Shown: positions 1 through 7,733, counted from the first letter of the stretch. The stretch: DNA of 10,875 nucleotides from Palsa-1233 sp031367105 (GCA_031367105.1 JANLPG010000192.1:1-10875), one strand, 5' to 3'. Numbers and translations: made by a program. The notes: generated by a model not told the origin, from the letters alone.

Positions 1-651
1 TTTCATCCGCAGCGAATCCGGCCGATGCGGCGCGGGCTCGACCACCGGCTTGCTCCGGAGTGAGTCTGGCCGCGACGGCGCCAGTTCCACCCCCGGCCCC
101 ACATTGCAGCGCTGCTTGGCAAATTCCAGCTGGTTGCGAAGTTCGACATCGTCGCCGACCAGCGCCAGGCCGCGGGAGAGCCAGTCGCAGCCGAGCTGCA
201 GCTCCTTGCGGTCGAATGCGGCGCGTGATCCCCACAGCGCCGCTGTGGGCAAGATGGTCGAGGCAGGATAGTCACTGAAGAGTCGCCGCATCCGGCTGAC
301 GGCCGCCTCGCTGTTTCCGCTGCCGTAGTCGAGCTGTGCGAGGCGGAGGATTGCCTTGTCGGCCCAGGCGGAGGAGGAGAATTCGATGGCCACGCGGGAA
401 AACTGGGTCCGCATCTCTTCGCCACTCTTCGCGACGGTCGCCGAGGTGAAGAGCGCCTCGGGATAAAGTGGATCATTGCTGGAAGTCTTCGCGAGCAACC
501 TTGCCATCACCACTCGGGCCGAATCGCCATAACCATCCTGCGCCAGGCGGAGCACCTCCTGGAACGCGGGGGTGATGGGCGTTTGCCCTTGCGCGGCCAC
601 CAGCGGAGCGAACAGGAGTAATGCGACGGACCAGCTGCGACGACGGTTCAT
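1..651 (-). CDS. Secreted TPR-like helical repeat protein, partial (3' end outside window)
   Basis: The ATG at 651 opens a frame that stays open for 217 codons to the left edge, so the C-terminus is missing. The first ~22 residues form a signal peptide (MNRRR, then a hydrophobic stretch ending Val-Ala-Ala-Gln), so the protein should be exported to the periplasm or outer membrane. Residues ~25-180 are amphipathic helices with TPR-like spacing (for example AILRLAQLDYGSGNSEAA near 100-117 and LFSDYP at 124-129), resembling periplasmic BamD/YbgF-type repeats. From ~185 it becomes a Pro/Ser/Arg-rich linker in which RPDSLR occurs twice (194-199 and 210-215). A linker of this kind often precedes a C-terminal domain such as SPOR, but that part is not visible. 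The start overlaps the holA stop as ATGA (648-651), and a GAAGG ribosome-binding site lies about 6 bases upstream. Family assignment is by pattern only. Confidence 0.75.
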   Translation of the reverse strand, partial: MNRRRSWSVALLLFAPLVAAQGQTPITPAFQEVLRLAQDGYGDSARVVMARLLAKTSSNDPLYPEALFTSATVAKSGEEMRTQFSRVAIEFSSSAWADKAILRLAQLDYGSGNSEAAVSRMRRLFSDYPASTILPTAALWGSRAAFDRKELQLGCDWLSRGLALVGDDVELRNQLEFAKQRCNVGPGVELAPSRPDSLRSKPVVEPAPHRPDSLRMK

Positions 652-1703
652 GCGGCCTTCTTCGCCCGGGAGGCGGCGAGGGTAAGGATCAGGTCGGTCA
701 GCACACCGATCTCGTCGGAGATGGTGGTGTTCTTGAGCGAGGCGTCGGCCGCGAGGGTGCTGGCGACGGCGCGCTCAAGCCGCGGCAGCGACCAGCGACC
801 CACCACCTCGGCGACAAGCCGGGTAAACGGCTCGTAACTTCCGACGGCAGGTCGCCGCTCGAAGCAGAGTCGCTTGACTGCCTCGGCGAGCGGCCGGTCG
901 CGAATTTTTCGCGCTTCGGCGGTGGCGCGTGCCCAGCGCAGGACCAACAGGGACGAGCCGAGGAAGGTGGCGAGCTTCACGCCGGAGTTACCGCTGACAT
1001 CGAGCAGGTGCGGGAGCACGGTGAGGGCCGCGGCGGTGTCGTCGCGGAGGATGGCATCGCGCCAGTCGTCGAGTGTCTCGCCGAAGCGCACGCCGACGAG
1101 GTCGCCGACCGTCTCGATATCGATCGGGCCGGAGACTTCGAGCCCACTCAGCTTTGCTGCCTCGGCGCGCAGCAGACCGAGGTCACCACCCGTGGCGCGG
1201 AGCAGGTGCTCCCGGGCACCGGGCGACAGTGCGATGCCCGCAGCCTGAAGCTGGAGGTCGAGCCACCCGTCGAGGGCGTCGCCGACCAGCGCGGCACAGT
1301 GCACCGTGGCGCAGTGTCGCGCAAGCTCCTCGTCGGGGTCGTCGTCGTTGCCTTGAACTATCACCAGAACTGTTTCAGGCGCAGGCCGCTCGAGGTACTT
1401 CACGGCGGGTTGTTTCCCTTTGCTCTTCCGTTTCCACGCCTCGACATCGCGCAGGACGACGACGCGCCGCTCGGCCATCATCGGCAACGTGGCACACGCC
1501 GCCTCCAGCTGATCGGGTTCGATCTGCTGGGCGGAGACAACGTCGAGATTGAAGTCGCGGAGTCCGGGGTCAAGCGTGCGGTCGAGAATGAGGGCAAGTG
1601 CCTCGTCCTTCAGGATCGCCTCGCTGCCGTGGAGATAATACGCCGGTGCCGGCGCAGCCTTGGCGAGCGCGCGGCGCAGCTGGTCGGGGGAAAGGCGGGG
1701 CAT
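648..1703 (-). CDS. holA: DNA polymerase III subunit delta
   Basis: Delta subunit of the clamp-loader complex, which opens the beta sliding clamp and loads it on primed DNA. The 351-residue length is typical of the family. The N-terminus has the delta-type AAA+ start: YYLHGSEAILKDEAL near 22-36, corresponding to the Y-L-x-G-x-E-x-x-L pattern of delta proteins that lack a working Walker A motif. It is followed by the strand and helix MMAERRVVVLRDVEAW around 75-90. The C-terminal half is helical (FLGSSLLVLRWARA, then a collar-like region) and ends KKAA. The start is ATG at 1703, 21 bases after the sigma factor stop. The GGGGA touching the ATG is too close for a normal ribosome-binding site, so translation may depend on coupling to the upstream gene. 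The stop overlaps the next gene by four bases. Co-transcription with an ECF sigma factor is unusual for a housekeeping replication gene. Confidence 0.93.
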   Translation of the reverse strand: MPRLSPDQLRRALAKAAPAPAYYLHGSEAILKDEALALILDRTLDPGLRDFNLDVVSAQQIEPDQLEAACATLPMMAERRVVVLRDVEAWKRKSKGKQPAVKYLERPAPETVLVIVQGNDDDPDEELARHCATVHCAALVGDALDGWLDLQLQAAGIALSPGAREHLLRATGGDLGLLRAEAAKLSGLEVSGPIDIETVGDLVGVRFGETLDDWRDAILRDDTAAALTVLPHLLDVSGNSGVKLATFLGSSLLVLRWARATAEARKIRDRPLAEAVKRLCFERRPAVGSYEPFTRLVAEVVGRWSLPRLERAVASTLAADASLKNTTISDEIGVLTDLILTLAASRAKKAA

Positions 1704-1724
1704 TCCCCAAATCTATCAGGTCGT

Positions 1725-2414
1725 TCAGTCGAGGTAGGGCGCAATCATCTCGGTGAAGGCGGAACGGGCGCGGTTCAGGCGACTCTTGACGGTACCGAGG
1801 TTGGTATGGGTCACCTCGGCGATCTCCTCGTAGCTGCGCCCTTCCAGCTCACGGAGCACGAACACCACCCGATGGTGGGTCGAGAGCTGCGCAACGGTGG
1901 CCTGGACCAGGTCGTGGAGCCAGCGGTTGGCGAACAGCGTGTCGGGGCGGGAGTTGGGGTCTTCGACGTCCAGAGGCCGGGCGTCACTGTCGGTGGGGAG
2001 GCGTGCGGAATCGGGAAACACCAGCGGTGAGCGCGCCCGGTTGCGTAGCTCGTTCTTGGCAAGGTTCGACGCGATGGTATAGACCCAGGTCGAGAACTTC
2101 CGCGTGGGGTCGAAGCGGTGGAGGTGACGGTGCACGCGCACGAACGCTTCCTGCACCAGATCTTCGGCTCGTTCGCGGTCACCGATCATCCGGTGAATGA
2201 AATTCAGCAGCCGAGGCTGGAAGCGTCGCATCAGCTCGCCGAAGGCACGCTCGTCACCGGCGAGATGGGCGGCAACCAGCAGGGCGTTCTGGTCGTTGAC
2301 GGGGTCGGCGGCGGGATCGCTGGCGGGGTTGGTGAAGAGCTGCGGGGCCGGCCTGGCGATGGTCCGCGGGAAGCGGATATGGGCGCTGCTGGGGAGTGCG
2401 ATGGCGCTGGACAC
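1725..2414 (-). CDS. ECF-type sigma-70 family RNA polymerase sigma factor
   Basis: Group IV (ECF) sigma factor of 229 residues containing only regions 2 and 4. Region 2 spans roughly residues 50-125: FGELMRRFQPRLLNFIHRMI, then ERAEDLVQEAFVRVHRHL and the promoter-melting segment FSTWVYTIASNLAKNELR. Region 4 covers ~180-222, with the helix-turn-helix LEGRSYEEIAEVTHTNLGTVKSRLNRAR that reads the -35 element. The ~45-residue N-terminal extension is Pro/Ala-rich and outside the conserved fold. The start used is GTG at 2414, with CGAGGG about six bases upstream; no ATG gives a better fit. No gene of anti-sigma type (short, with one membrane helix or a zinc-binding motif) lies next to it, so its control is not evident here. 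It heads a block with holA and the secreted TPR-like gene. Confidence 0.92.
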   Translation of the reverse strand: MSSAIALPSSAHIRFPRTIARPAPQLFTNPASDPAADPVNDQNALLVAAHLAGDERAFGELMRRFQPRLLNFIHRMIGDRERAEDLVQEAFVRVHRHLHRFDPTRKFSTWVYTIASNLAKNELRNRARSPLVFPDSARLPTDSDARPLDVEDPNSRPDTLFANRWLHDLVQATVAQLSTHHRVVFVLRELEGRSYEEIAEVTHTNLGTVKSRLNRARSAFTEMIAPYLD

Positions 2415-2468
2415 GACGACCCTCGGTCGCTGGAGACTCTGGCAGTCTACAGCGCGGTACGTCTTTGT
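2415..2468 (-). promoter_or_regulatory. Intergenic gap holding a candidate sigma-gene promoter
   Basis: Read on the minus strand, TTGAAC (2472-2467) and TAGACT (2449-2444) are separated by exactly 17 bases. Each matches the sigma-70 -35 or -10 consensus at four of six positions. The predicted start would leave a leader of roughly 25-30 bases before the GTG at 2414. The -35 overlaps the last codons of the upstream Nudix gene and one arm of a perfect inverted repeat. This would let the sigma-holA block be transcribed separately from the long upstream operon. It is a pattern match only. Confidence 0.45.
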
Positions 2469-2498
2469 TCAAGGTTTAAGATAGCAACATTGAACAAA
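2464..2498. repeat. Perfect 9-bp inverted repeat overlapping the candidate promoter
   Basis: TTTGTTCAA (2464-2472) and TTGAACAAA (2490-2498) are exact reverse complements separated by 17 bases. Each arm has the form TTG-NN-CAA, so each is itself an interrupted half-palindrome. The repeat lies in a distinctly AT-richer patch covering the 3' end of the Nudix gene. One arm contains the proposed -35 box of the sigma gene. It could be an operator bound by a dimeric repressor, or a weak transcript hairpin with a large loop. No U-tract follows it, so a classical terminator is unlikely. Confidence 0.55.
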
Positions 2499-3011
2499 CA
2501 GTATCGCCACGACACTCTTGCAGTCGATAATTGTTCCGTTTTGCACCATCTGGAGCACTTCCGACCAGTGGAAATGGTGTACCGCCAGCACCTCATCGGC
2601 CTCGAGGGCGCTGTTGCCGGGGGTCAGGTCGGCGGCGAGGTAGAGGTGAATCATTTCGTCGGTGAAGCCGGGGGTGGTCCAGATCTGGGTGAGCTTTTCG
2701 AGCCGGCCGCAGCGGTAGCCGGTCTCTTCGGCGAGTTCACGATGGGCGGTCTGGTCGGCGTGCTCGCCAGGGTCGCGTCGGCCGGCCGGGATCTCCCAGA
2801 GAAAGTTGTCGGTGGCGTGGCGGAATTGCCGGATCAGCAGGATGCGCGGATCGGGATCGCGTGGATCATCGAGAAAAGGCAGGACCGCGGCTGCGCCGGG
2901 GTGACGGAACATCTCGAGCGTTCCGACGTTGCCGTTGGGAAACTGCACCGTGTCGAGGTCGAGCGATACCACTCGGCCGGTGTGGACCCTGACGGACGAG
3001 AGGAGGGTCAT
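2469..3011 (-). CDS. Nudix hydrolase, ADP-ribose pyrophosphatase type
   Basis: Predicted cytoplasmic pyrophosphohydrolase that cleaves ADP-ribose or a related nucleoside-diphosphate derivative to AMP plus a sugar phosphate. The Nudix box is complete: G77-x5-E83-x7-R91-E92-L-A-E95-E96-T-G98-Y99, preceded by WEIPAG. About 15 residues after the box comes PGFTDE (114-119), a proline-containing segment characteristic of the ADP-ribose pyrophosphatase (NudF-like) subgroup. The length of 180 residues is normal, and the C-terminal IIDCKSVVAIL matches the usual D-x-K-T/S-x-x-A-L ending. The ATG at 3011 directly abuts the TGA of the M16 partner (3014-3012) with no gap, and no good ribosome-binding site is visible, so coupled translation is likely. 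The final codons (LFVQCCYLKP) are AT-rich and overlap the inverted repeat. Exact substrate is inferred. Confidence 0.9.
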   Translation of the reverse strand: MTLLSSVRVHTGRVVSLDLDTVQFPNGNVGTLEMFRHPGAAAVLPFLDDPRDPDPRILLIRQFRHATDNFLWEIPAGRRDPGEHADQTAHRELAEETGYRCGRLEKLTQIWTTPGFTDEMIHLYLAADLTPGNSALEADEVLAVHHFHWSEVLQMVQNGTIIDCKSVVAILFVQCCYLKP

Positions 3012-4451
3012 TCAGTAGCTCTGGACTGCTACGGGGCCGAGTCCCAGCTTTTCGATTCCCGGCCGGATCTTCGCGATGTCGCCGACAATCACGATCGTGA
3101 GATGTCGGGTATCGATATGCGCCCGGGCGACCCGCTGCACATCGGCAGCGGTGACCCGGCCGATGGCGGCGAGTTCCTGACTGATGGCGGCGAGTGGCCG
3201 GTTGAAGAGTACGCCATCCGAGAGGGCGCCGGCGATCTGGTCGGCAGTCTCGTAGTCGCCCAGGGAACCGAGCACGATGTAGTTGCGAGCCCGCTGCAGT
3301 TCCACCGGTGTCACCGGCTCGTGGCCGATCCGTCGCAATTCGCGAAAGAAGACCATCAGCGCGGAATCGGTGACGTTGGTGCGAACGTCCGAACTCGTCA
3401 GGAACGGCCCGGGCACCGGCGACCAGGAGAAGTTGGAGAAGGCACCGTAACTGTAGCCGAGTTGCTCGCGAAGGAAATCATTGAGCCGCGCCGAGAAGGA
3501 GCCACCGATGATGGTGTTCATCACCTGGACGGCGGCGTAGTCGGGGTGGTTCCGGCTCAGCCCCGGCGCGCCGATCCAGATCACCGATTGCGCCGCGTCG
3601 GGCTTGTCGACCAGGATGACGCGGGTGGCTGGCGACGACGGCGGGGCAATGGTGCCCGCGGCCGTTTTCGTGAACGGCGAGGCTGGCGCCTTCCACGCGC
3701 CGAACGCCGTGCTGGCCCAGCGCCGCGCCTCGGCGAGCGTCACGTCGCCGGTCAGGATCAGCGTGGCACGACGCGGATCGGCGGCGCGCTGCCAGTAGTT
3801 GCGCACCTGCGCCGAATCGAGCGCGGCGGTGCTGGCGGAATCGCCGCGGAGGTCGACGTGGTAGGGATGGTTGCCGGGGAAGACGTTGCGGTAGAAGACC
3901 CGCGAGGCGACCTGACCGGGAGAATCCTTGGCGCGGAGCAGCGCGGCCTGGCGCAGATCACGCTGCCGCTTGACGTCGCCCGCGCGGAACGTCGGGCGCA
4001 GCAGCACGTCAGCCAGCAGGGCAAAGCCCTCCGACACGGAACGCCGGGGGACTGAGAGCGCGATGGTGGTGTTCTCCCATCCCGCCCCCGCGTTGAGCCG
4101 CGCACCGATGAAGTCGGCGGCCTCGGAGAGTTGCAGCGCGGTGCGGATCCCCGCCCCTTCGGTGAGCATCGTGCCAATGAAGGTCGCGAGCCCTGGCGCC
4201 ACGCCGTTCAGGCGCGCACCGCCAGCGATGATCAATCGCGCCTCGACCAGCGGCACTTCCGCGTTGCGCACCACCCTCAGCCGCACGCCGTTGGGGAGCA
4301 GTGCCTGCTGGACAACGGGTACCGTGAGCCGCGGCGTGGCGCCGAGTGCCGGAGCGGTGGTGACCTGCGCGCACAACGCGGGGACGATGCCGCCCAGGGC
4401 GAAGGCCGTCAGGCCGAGGAGGCGACGGGTGGAGGTGAATGAGTATCTCAC
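3012..4451 (-). CDS. M16 family peptidase-like protein lacking HxxEH but carrying the Arg/Tyr pair
   Basis: Secreted or periplasmic M16B-like protein of 479 residues, with a signal peptide over ~1-28 (TSTRR, a hydrophobic run, then ALCAQ). It has two M16 domains. In the N-terminal domain the zinc site is lost: the position of HxxEH in GLAHFLEHMLFKG-type sequences reads T90-F-I-G93-T94 within GLATFIGTMLTEG, so both His ligands and the Glu are absent. The C-terminal domain keeps the substrate-binding Arg/Tyr pair, R328 and Y335 (LREQLGYSYGAF), with the same seven-residue spacing as R824/Y831 in insulin-degrading enzyme. The next gene upstream has the opposite pattern, so the two proteins probably form one heterodimeric protease. 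The start is GTG at 4451, with GGAGG eight bases upstream, overlapping the partner's stop as GTGA (4448-4451). The protein is inactive as a protease on its own, by inference. Confidence 0.9.
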   Translation of the reverse strand: MRYSFTSTRRLLGLTAFALGGIVPALCAQVTTAPALGATPRLTVPVVQQALLPNGVRLRVVRNAEVPLVEARLIIAGGARLNGVAPGLATFIGTMLTEGAGIRTALQLSEAADFIGARLNAGAGWENTTIALSVPRRSVSEGFALLADVLLRPTFRAGDVKRQRDLRQAALLRAKDSPGQVASRVFYRNVFPGNHPYHVDLRGDSASTAALDSAQVRNYWQRAADPRRATLILTGDVTLAEARRWASTAFGAWKAPASPFTKTAAGTIAPPSSPATRVILVDKPDAAQSVIWIGAPGLSRNHPDYAAVQVMNTIIGGSFSARLNDFLREQLGYSYGAFSNFSWSPVPGPFLTSSDVRTNVTDSALMVFFRELRRIGHEPVTPVELQRARNYIVLGSLGDYETADQIAGALSDGVLFNRPLAAISQELAAIGRVTAADVQRVARAHIDTRHLTIVIVGDIAKIRPGIEKLGLGPVAVQSY

Positions 4452-5806
4452 GGGCTGACCCTCCGCTCGGCGGCTAGTTCCGGCTTGCCGGTGGGTACCA
4501 CCGAGACGATCACACGGGGGCCGAGGAGGTAGCGATTCACGACTCGCTGCACATCGGCGGCGGTGACCGCACGGAGCTTGTCGAGGTCGTGCTGGAACCC
4601 GTCGGGAGCGCCGGTCTGGTAGTAGTAGTGGTTGAGCTGGTCGGCCTTCCCCCGCACCGTCTGGATGCGACGAAGGAAGCCGGCTTCGATGGCGTTGCGG
4701 GCTTGCTGCAATTCGCGATCGGTGGGGCCCTTGTCGGCGAGTCTGCGCAATTCGTCGTCGACGGCGCGCTGCAACTCGGGCAGGGGGTGACCCGGGCGGG
4801 CCGTGGCGGTGACGCCGAACTCACCGGCGAGGGTCCGGTGGTCGGGGCTGGCACTGACATTCGCTGCGGTCTGGTCCGCATAAACCAGTCGCTGGGTGAG
4901 GCGCGAGTTCTTGGCGCCGCTCAGCACGTACGCGGCAATCTGCAATGCGGCATCATCCTCGGCGCCGGCGCGAACCGACTCGAAGTTGTAGTAGAGCCGG
5001 GGGACCTGCACCCGGTCCTCGAGTGTCACGATCGTATCGGCAGCAAGCTGCGGCTGCACCGGGGCGGGGCGGACGATCGCCGGACCGCGCGGAATGCTGC
5101 CAAAGTACCTGCGGACGAGTGCCAGCACCGAGTCGTGCTTTACCGCACCGGCCACCGTAATCACGGCATTGCTGGGCGCGTAATACGTCCGGAAGAAGTC
5201 CTTGACGTCCTCGAGCGACGCGGCCGAGAGGTCGGCCATCGAGCCGATGACGGGCCAGCTGTAGGGGTGGGTCGACGGATACATCAGCTTCGGCATCACG
5301 TCGGCGACCTTTCCGTACGGCTGGTTCTCATAGCTCTGGCGCCGCTCGTTCTTCACGATGTCGCGCTGGGCATCCACCTTGGCGGAATCCATCGTGGGGA
5401 GCAGCCAGCCCATCCGGTCGGCATCGAGCCAGAGCATCAGCGGCAGCGCCGACACCGGGCCAGCCTCGTAGTAGTTGGTGCGATCCTCGGTGGTCGAGCC
5501 GTTGTTGTCCGCGCCGGCGGCTTCGAGTAGCCGATCGAACTGCGGGTACGGCGCGTGCTCCGAGCCCATGAACATCAGGTGCTCGAACAGGTGGGCGAAG
5601 CCGGTGCGACCCGGCTTCTCGGAGCCCGACCCGACCCAGAACCAGCTGTCGACCGTGACGATCGGTGCCGACGCGTCCTCGTGCACGATCAACCGGAGGC
5701 CGTTGGGGAGGGTGTCGACCGTTGCGGGCACCTTGATGCCCTGCGCGGCGAGCGGCGTGGCGCCGAGCAGGAGCAAGGCACCGGCAAGGAATCGCAGGCG
5801 GTTCAT
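4448..5806 (-). CDS. M16 family zinc metallopeptidase (HxxEH subunit)
   Basis: Exported zinc peptidase of the insulinase/processing-peptidase family, 452 residues. The signal peptide covers ~1-22 (MNRLRFLAGALLLLG, ending PLAAQ). The N-terminal catalytic domain contains H72-L-F-E75-H76 in RTGFAHLFEHLMFMGS, and the third zinc ligand is probably E154 in VKNERRQSYEN. Two further family hallmarks follow the motif: NNGSTTEDRTNYYE (101-114) and LWLDADRM (125-132). The C-terminal domain lacks the Arg/Tyr pair: aligned with the downstream partner, R and Y are replaced by V308 and A315. This complements the downstream gene, which has that pair but no zinc motif. The ATG at 5806 overlaps the upstream MBL stop as ATGA (5803-5806), with GAAGG about seven bases upstream. 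It likely degrades peptides in the periplasm together with its partner; the substrate is unknown. Confidence 0.93.
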   Translation of the reverse strand: MNRLRFLAGALLLLGATPLAAQGIKVPATVDTLPNGLRLIVHEDASAPIVTVDSWFWVGSGSEKPGRTGFAHLFEHLMFMGSEHAPYPQFDRLLEAAGADNNGSTTEDRTNYYEAGPVSALPLMLWLDADRMGWLLPTMDSAKVDAQRDIVKNERRQSYENQPYGKVADVMPKLMYPSTHPYSWPVIGSMADLSAASLEDVKDFFRTYYAPSNAVITVAGAVKHDSVLALVRRYFGSIPRGPAIVRPAPVQPQLAADTIVTLEDRVQVPRLYYNFESVRAGAEDDAALQIAAYVLSGAKNSRLTQRLVYADQTAANVSASPDHRTLAGEFGVTATARPGHPLPELQRAVDDELRRLADKGPTDRELQQARNAIEAGFLRRIQTVRGKADQLNHYYYQTGAPDGFQHDLDKLRAVTAADVQRVVNRYLLGPRVIVSVVPTGKPELAAERRVSP

Positions 5807-7194
5807 AGCTCGACCTTCTCCCCGTGGGCGGGGACGTGCACCTCGCCGACGCCTTCCTCCTCGAGGATCGCCTTCATCGCCAGAAGCGATTCGGGTTCAC
5901 CGTGCACGCAGAAGGCGCGCTTGATCGGGCCGCCGAGGTTGCGCACCCACTTCCGCAGCTCGTCGCGACCGGCGTGCGCGGAGTAGCCGTCGATGGTGGC
6001 CACCTCGGCGCCGACCGTGTGCATCTCGCCGAGCAACCGCACCTCCTTCGCGCCCGACTGGATCCGTGCGCCGAGGGTGTAGGAGGCTTGGAATCCGACA
6101 AAGAGCACGCAGTTCTTCGGGTCACCGATGTTGTTGGCGAGATGGTGCACGATCCGCCCTGATTCGGCCATACCCGAGGCGGAGATGATCACGGCCGGCC
6201 CTTGCAGTTGGTTCAGGCCCTTCGATTCCTCGACGCTGCGGACGAAGCGCACCAGATGGTGATCGAAGATTCTGGTGTCGTTGCGAATGAAGGCTTCCGT
6301 GTCGTCGAACAGCTCCGGATGCAGTCGGAAGATGTCGGTGGCCTCAACTGCGAGGGGAGAGTCGACGTAGATCGGCACCTCGGGAATCTTCCCGGCGTTG
6401 GCGAGCTCGTGCAGTGCGTACACCAGTTCCTGGGTTCGTCCCACGGCGAAGGATGGGACGATCACCTTCCCCCCGCGTGCGGCGACTCGACTCACCACCT
6501 CCGCCAGATTGGCCGAAGCGTCACTCGCGGTATCGTGGTTCTTGCGCGCGTACGTGCTCTCGATGATCAGCGTGTCGATCGCCCCCTTCGGTCCATCGGG
6601 GTCACGGATGATCGGCTGACCCCAGCGGCCGATGTCGCCGGAGAAGACGAGGCGGTGCGGGGTAGCGCCGCCGATATTCACCTCGACATTGGCGCTGCCG
6701 AGAATATGGCCAGCGTCCCGGAAGGTGACGGTGAGATCGTTTGCGGCGGTGAAGGGTCGGTCGTAGGGGTGCGCCTCCATCAACTCCTGCACCCGAATCG
6801 CGTCCTGCCGGCCGTAGAGCGGCGCTGAGCCGGGAAGTGCGCGTCCTTTCTTCTGCAGCCACCTGAAGTCGCTCTCCTGGATGTGGGCAGAGTCGGCGAG
6901 CATGATGGCGCAGAGATCCCTGGTCGCCGGCGTTGCAAAAATGGTCTTGTCGAATTGATGCGCGCTGAACAGCGGCAAGCGCCCGGCGTGGTCGATGTGT
7001 GCGTGGGAAAGGATGATGGCGTCGAGTTGGCGCGGATCGAATGCCAGGGTGGCGTTGAGCCGGTTTGACTCCGCGCGCTTCCCCTGAAAGAGCCCGCCAT
7101 CGAGCGCGACGCGGTGGCCGCGCCATTCGAGCAAGTGGCAGGAACCGGTGACCTGCCCTGCGGCCCCCCAGAACGTCAGAGTGATTCCACTCAT
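5803..7194 (-). CDS. MBL-fold beta-CASP RNA metallohydrolase (intact active site)
   Basis: Predicted cytoplasmic ribonuclease of the metallo-beta-lactamase/beta-CASP family, related to bacterial TTHA0252-like enzymes, RNase J and eukaryotic CPSF-73. All signature residues are present in the 463-residue protein: H64-A-H66-I-D68-H69 (motif 2), H163 in DAGHILGS (motif 3), D187 in SGDIGR (motif 4), E212 in IIESTYA (motif A), H407 in GYSAHAG (motif B) and H431 in VHGE (motif C). The beta-CASP insertion lies between ~210 and 400 (VPSFAVGRTQE, VDSPLA, ISASGMAESGR). The start is ATG at 7194, with AAGGA eight bases upstream, overlapping the YdcF stop as ATGA (7191-7194). Two genes upstream is a diverged paralogue without most metal ligands, which may be its structural partner. 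RNA as substrate follows from the family; the actual target is unknown. Confidence 0.94.
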   Translation of the reverse strand: MSGITLTFWGAAGQVTGSCHLLEWRGHRVALDGGLFQGKRAESNRLNATLAFDPRQLDAIILSHAHIDHAGRLPLFSAHQFDKTIFATPATRDLCAIMLADSAHIQESDFRWLQKKGRALPGSAPLYGRQDAIRVQELMEAHPYDRPFTAANDLTVTFRDAGHILGSANVEVNIGGATPHRLVFSGDIGRWGQPIIRDPDGPKGAIDTLIIESTYARKNHDTASDASANLAEVVSRVAARGGKVIVPSFAVGRTQELVYALHELANAGKIPEVPIYVDSPLAVEATDIFRLHPELFDDTEAFIRNDTRIFDHHLVRFVRSVEESKGLNQLQGPAVIISASGMAESGRIVHHLANNIGDPKNCVLFVGFQASYTLGARIQSGAKEVRLLGEMHTVGAEVATIDGYSAHAGRDELRKWVRNLGGPIKRAFCVHGEPESLLAMKAILEEEGVGEVHVPAHGEKVEL

Positions 7195-7733
7195 TGCAGT
7201 ATTCCTTTGATCAGGATGATCGGCAGCTTGGCTGCTTCGGCGAGCAGGTAGCCAAGCTCGGTGGTGAAGCGACGGGAGATCGGCGAGGTCGTGGTGGGCG
7301 AGGTATAGGCGGTGAGGCCGAGGCGATACGCTTCGAGCCGAAGGCGGGCGAGGTGGAAAGGATCGCTGACCAGCAGCACGTGTTCGCGACCGGCACCGTG
7401 CAGGTACTCCGCAACGGCGTCCATCGAACCGGCAGTGGTATGCCCCTCCGCCTGGACGACGACGGCGCCCGCCGGGATCCCTTGCGCGACGAGGTAGCGC
7501 TGTCCGGCTGTGGCCTCGCTCATCCGGTCACCTTCGACGATACCGCCGGTGACCACGATCAGGTCAGCGTAGTGGCCGCGGTAGAGTGCGGCGGCGTGAT
7601 CGAGTCGTGCCTGGAGGACGGGTGAAGGGCGACCATCGTACTGCGCAGCGCCGAGGACGACGATGGCGTCGGCGGGGCGGCGCTGATCGAGCCGCGACAC
7701 CAGCAGTACCACCAGAAAGCAGAGGAGATACAC
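7191..7733 (-). CDS. YdcF/SanA/ElyC-like DUF218 protein, membrane-anchored; true start probably upstream
   Basis: DUF218-family protein, a group linked to envelope functions in E. coli (SanA, ElyC) but without an established reaction. Family features seen are PADAIVVLGAAQYDGRPSP, the second conserved strand LIVVTGGIVEGDRMSEA, the turn EGHTTAG, and LLVSDPFHLARLR. The coordinates use GTG 7733, the only ATG, GTG or TTG before the conserved core. That start cuts a membrane helix in half: the frame remains open upstream and encodes SRRWLAAIATGIGGVYLLCF, a normal positive-then-hydrophobic anchor. No ATG, GTG or TTG exists in that extension. A CTG at 7787 does, and it would overlap the upstream stop as CTGA (7784-7787), copying the ATGA/GTGA junctions nearby and giving 198 residues. 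The globular domain would then face the periplasm. It sits between the two MBL paralogues. Confidence 0.85.
   Translation of the reverse strand: MYLLCFLVVLLVSRLDQRRPADAIVVLGAAQYDGRPSPVLQARLDHAAALYRGHYADLIVVTGGIVEGDRMSEATAGQRYLVAQGIPAGAVVVQAEGHTTAGSMDAVAEYLHGAGREHVLLVSDPFHLARLRLEAYRLGLTAYTSPTTTSPISRRFTTELGYLLAEAAKLPIILIKGILQ

Noticed and set aside
621..2030. Plus-strand open frame of 469 codons
   Set aside because: It is antisense to holA and the sigma gene, has Gly/Glu/Val-rich shadow composition and no motif.
2464..2498. The inverted repeat as a rho-independent terminator of the long operon
   Set aside because: The stem is AT-rich with a 17-base loop, lies inside the coding end and is not followed by a U-tract.
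2118..4055. Plus-strand open frame of 645 codons
   Set aside because: It lies antisense to the sigma, Nudix and M16 genes, which have clear motifs; long antisense frames are expected in GC-rich DNA, and no domain is recognisable.
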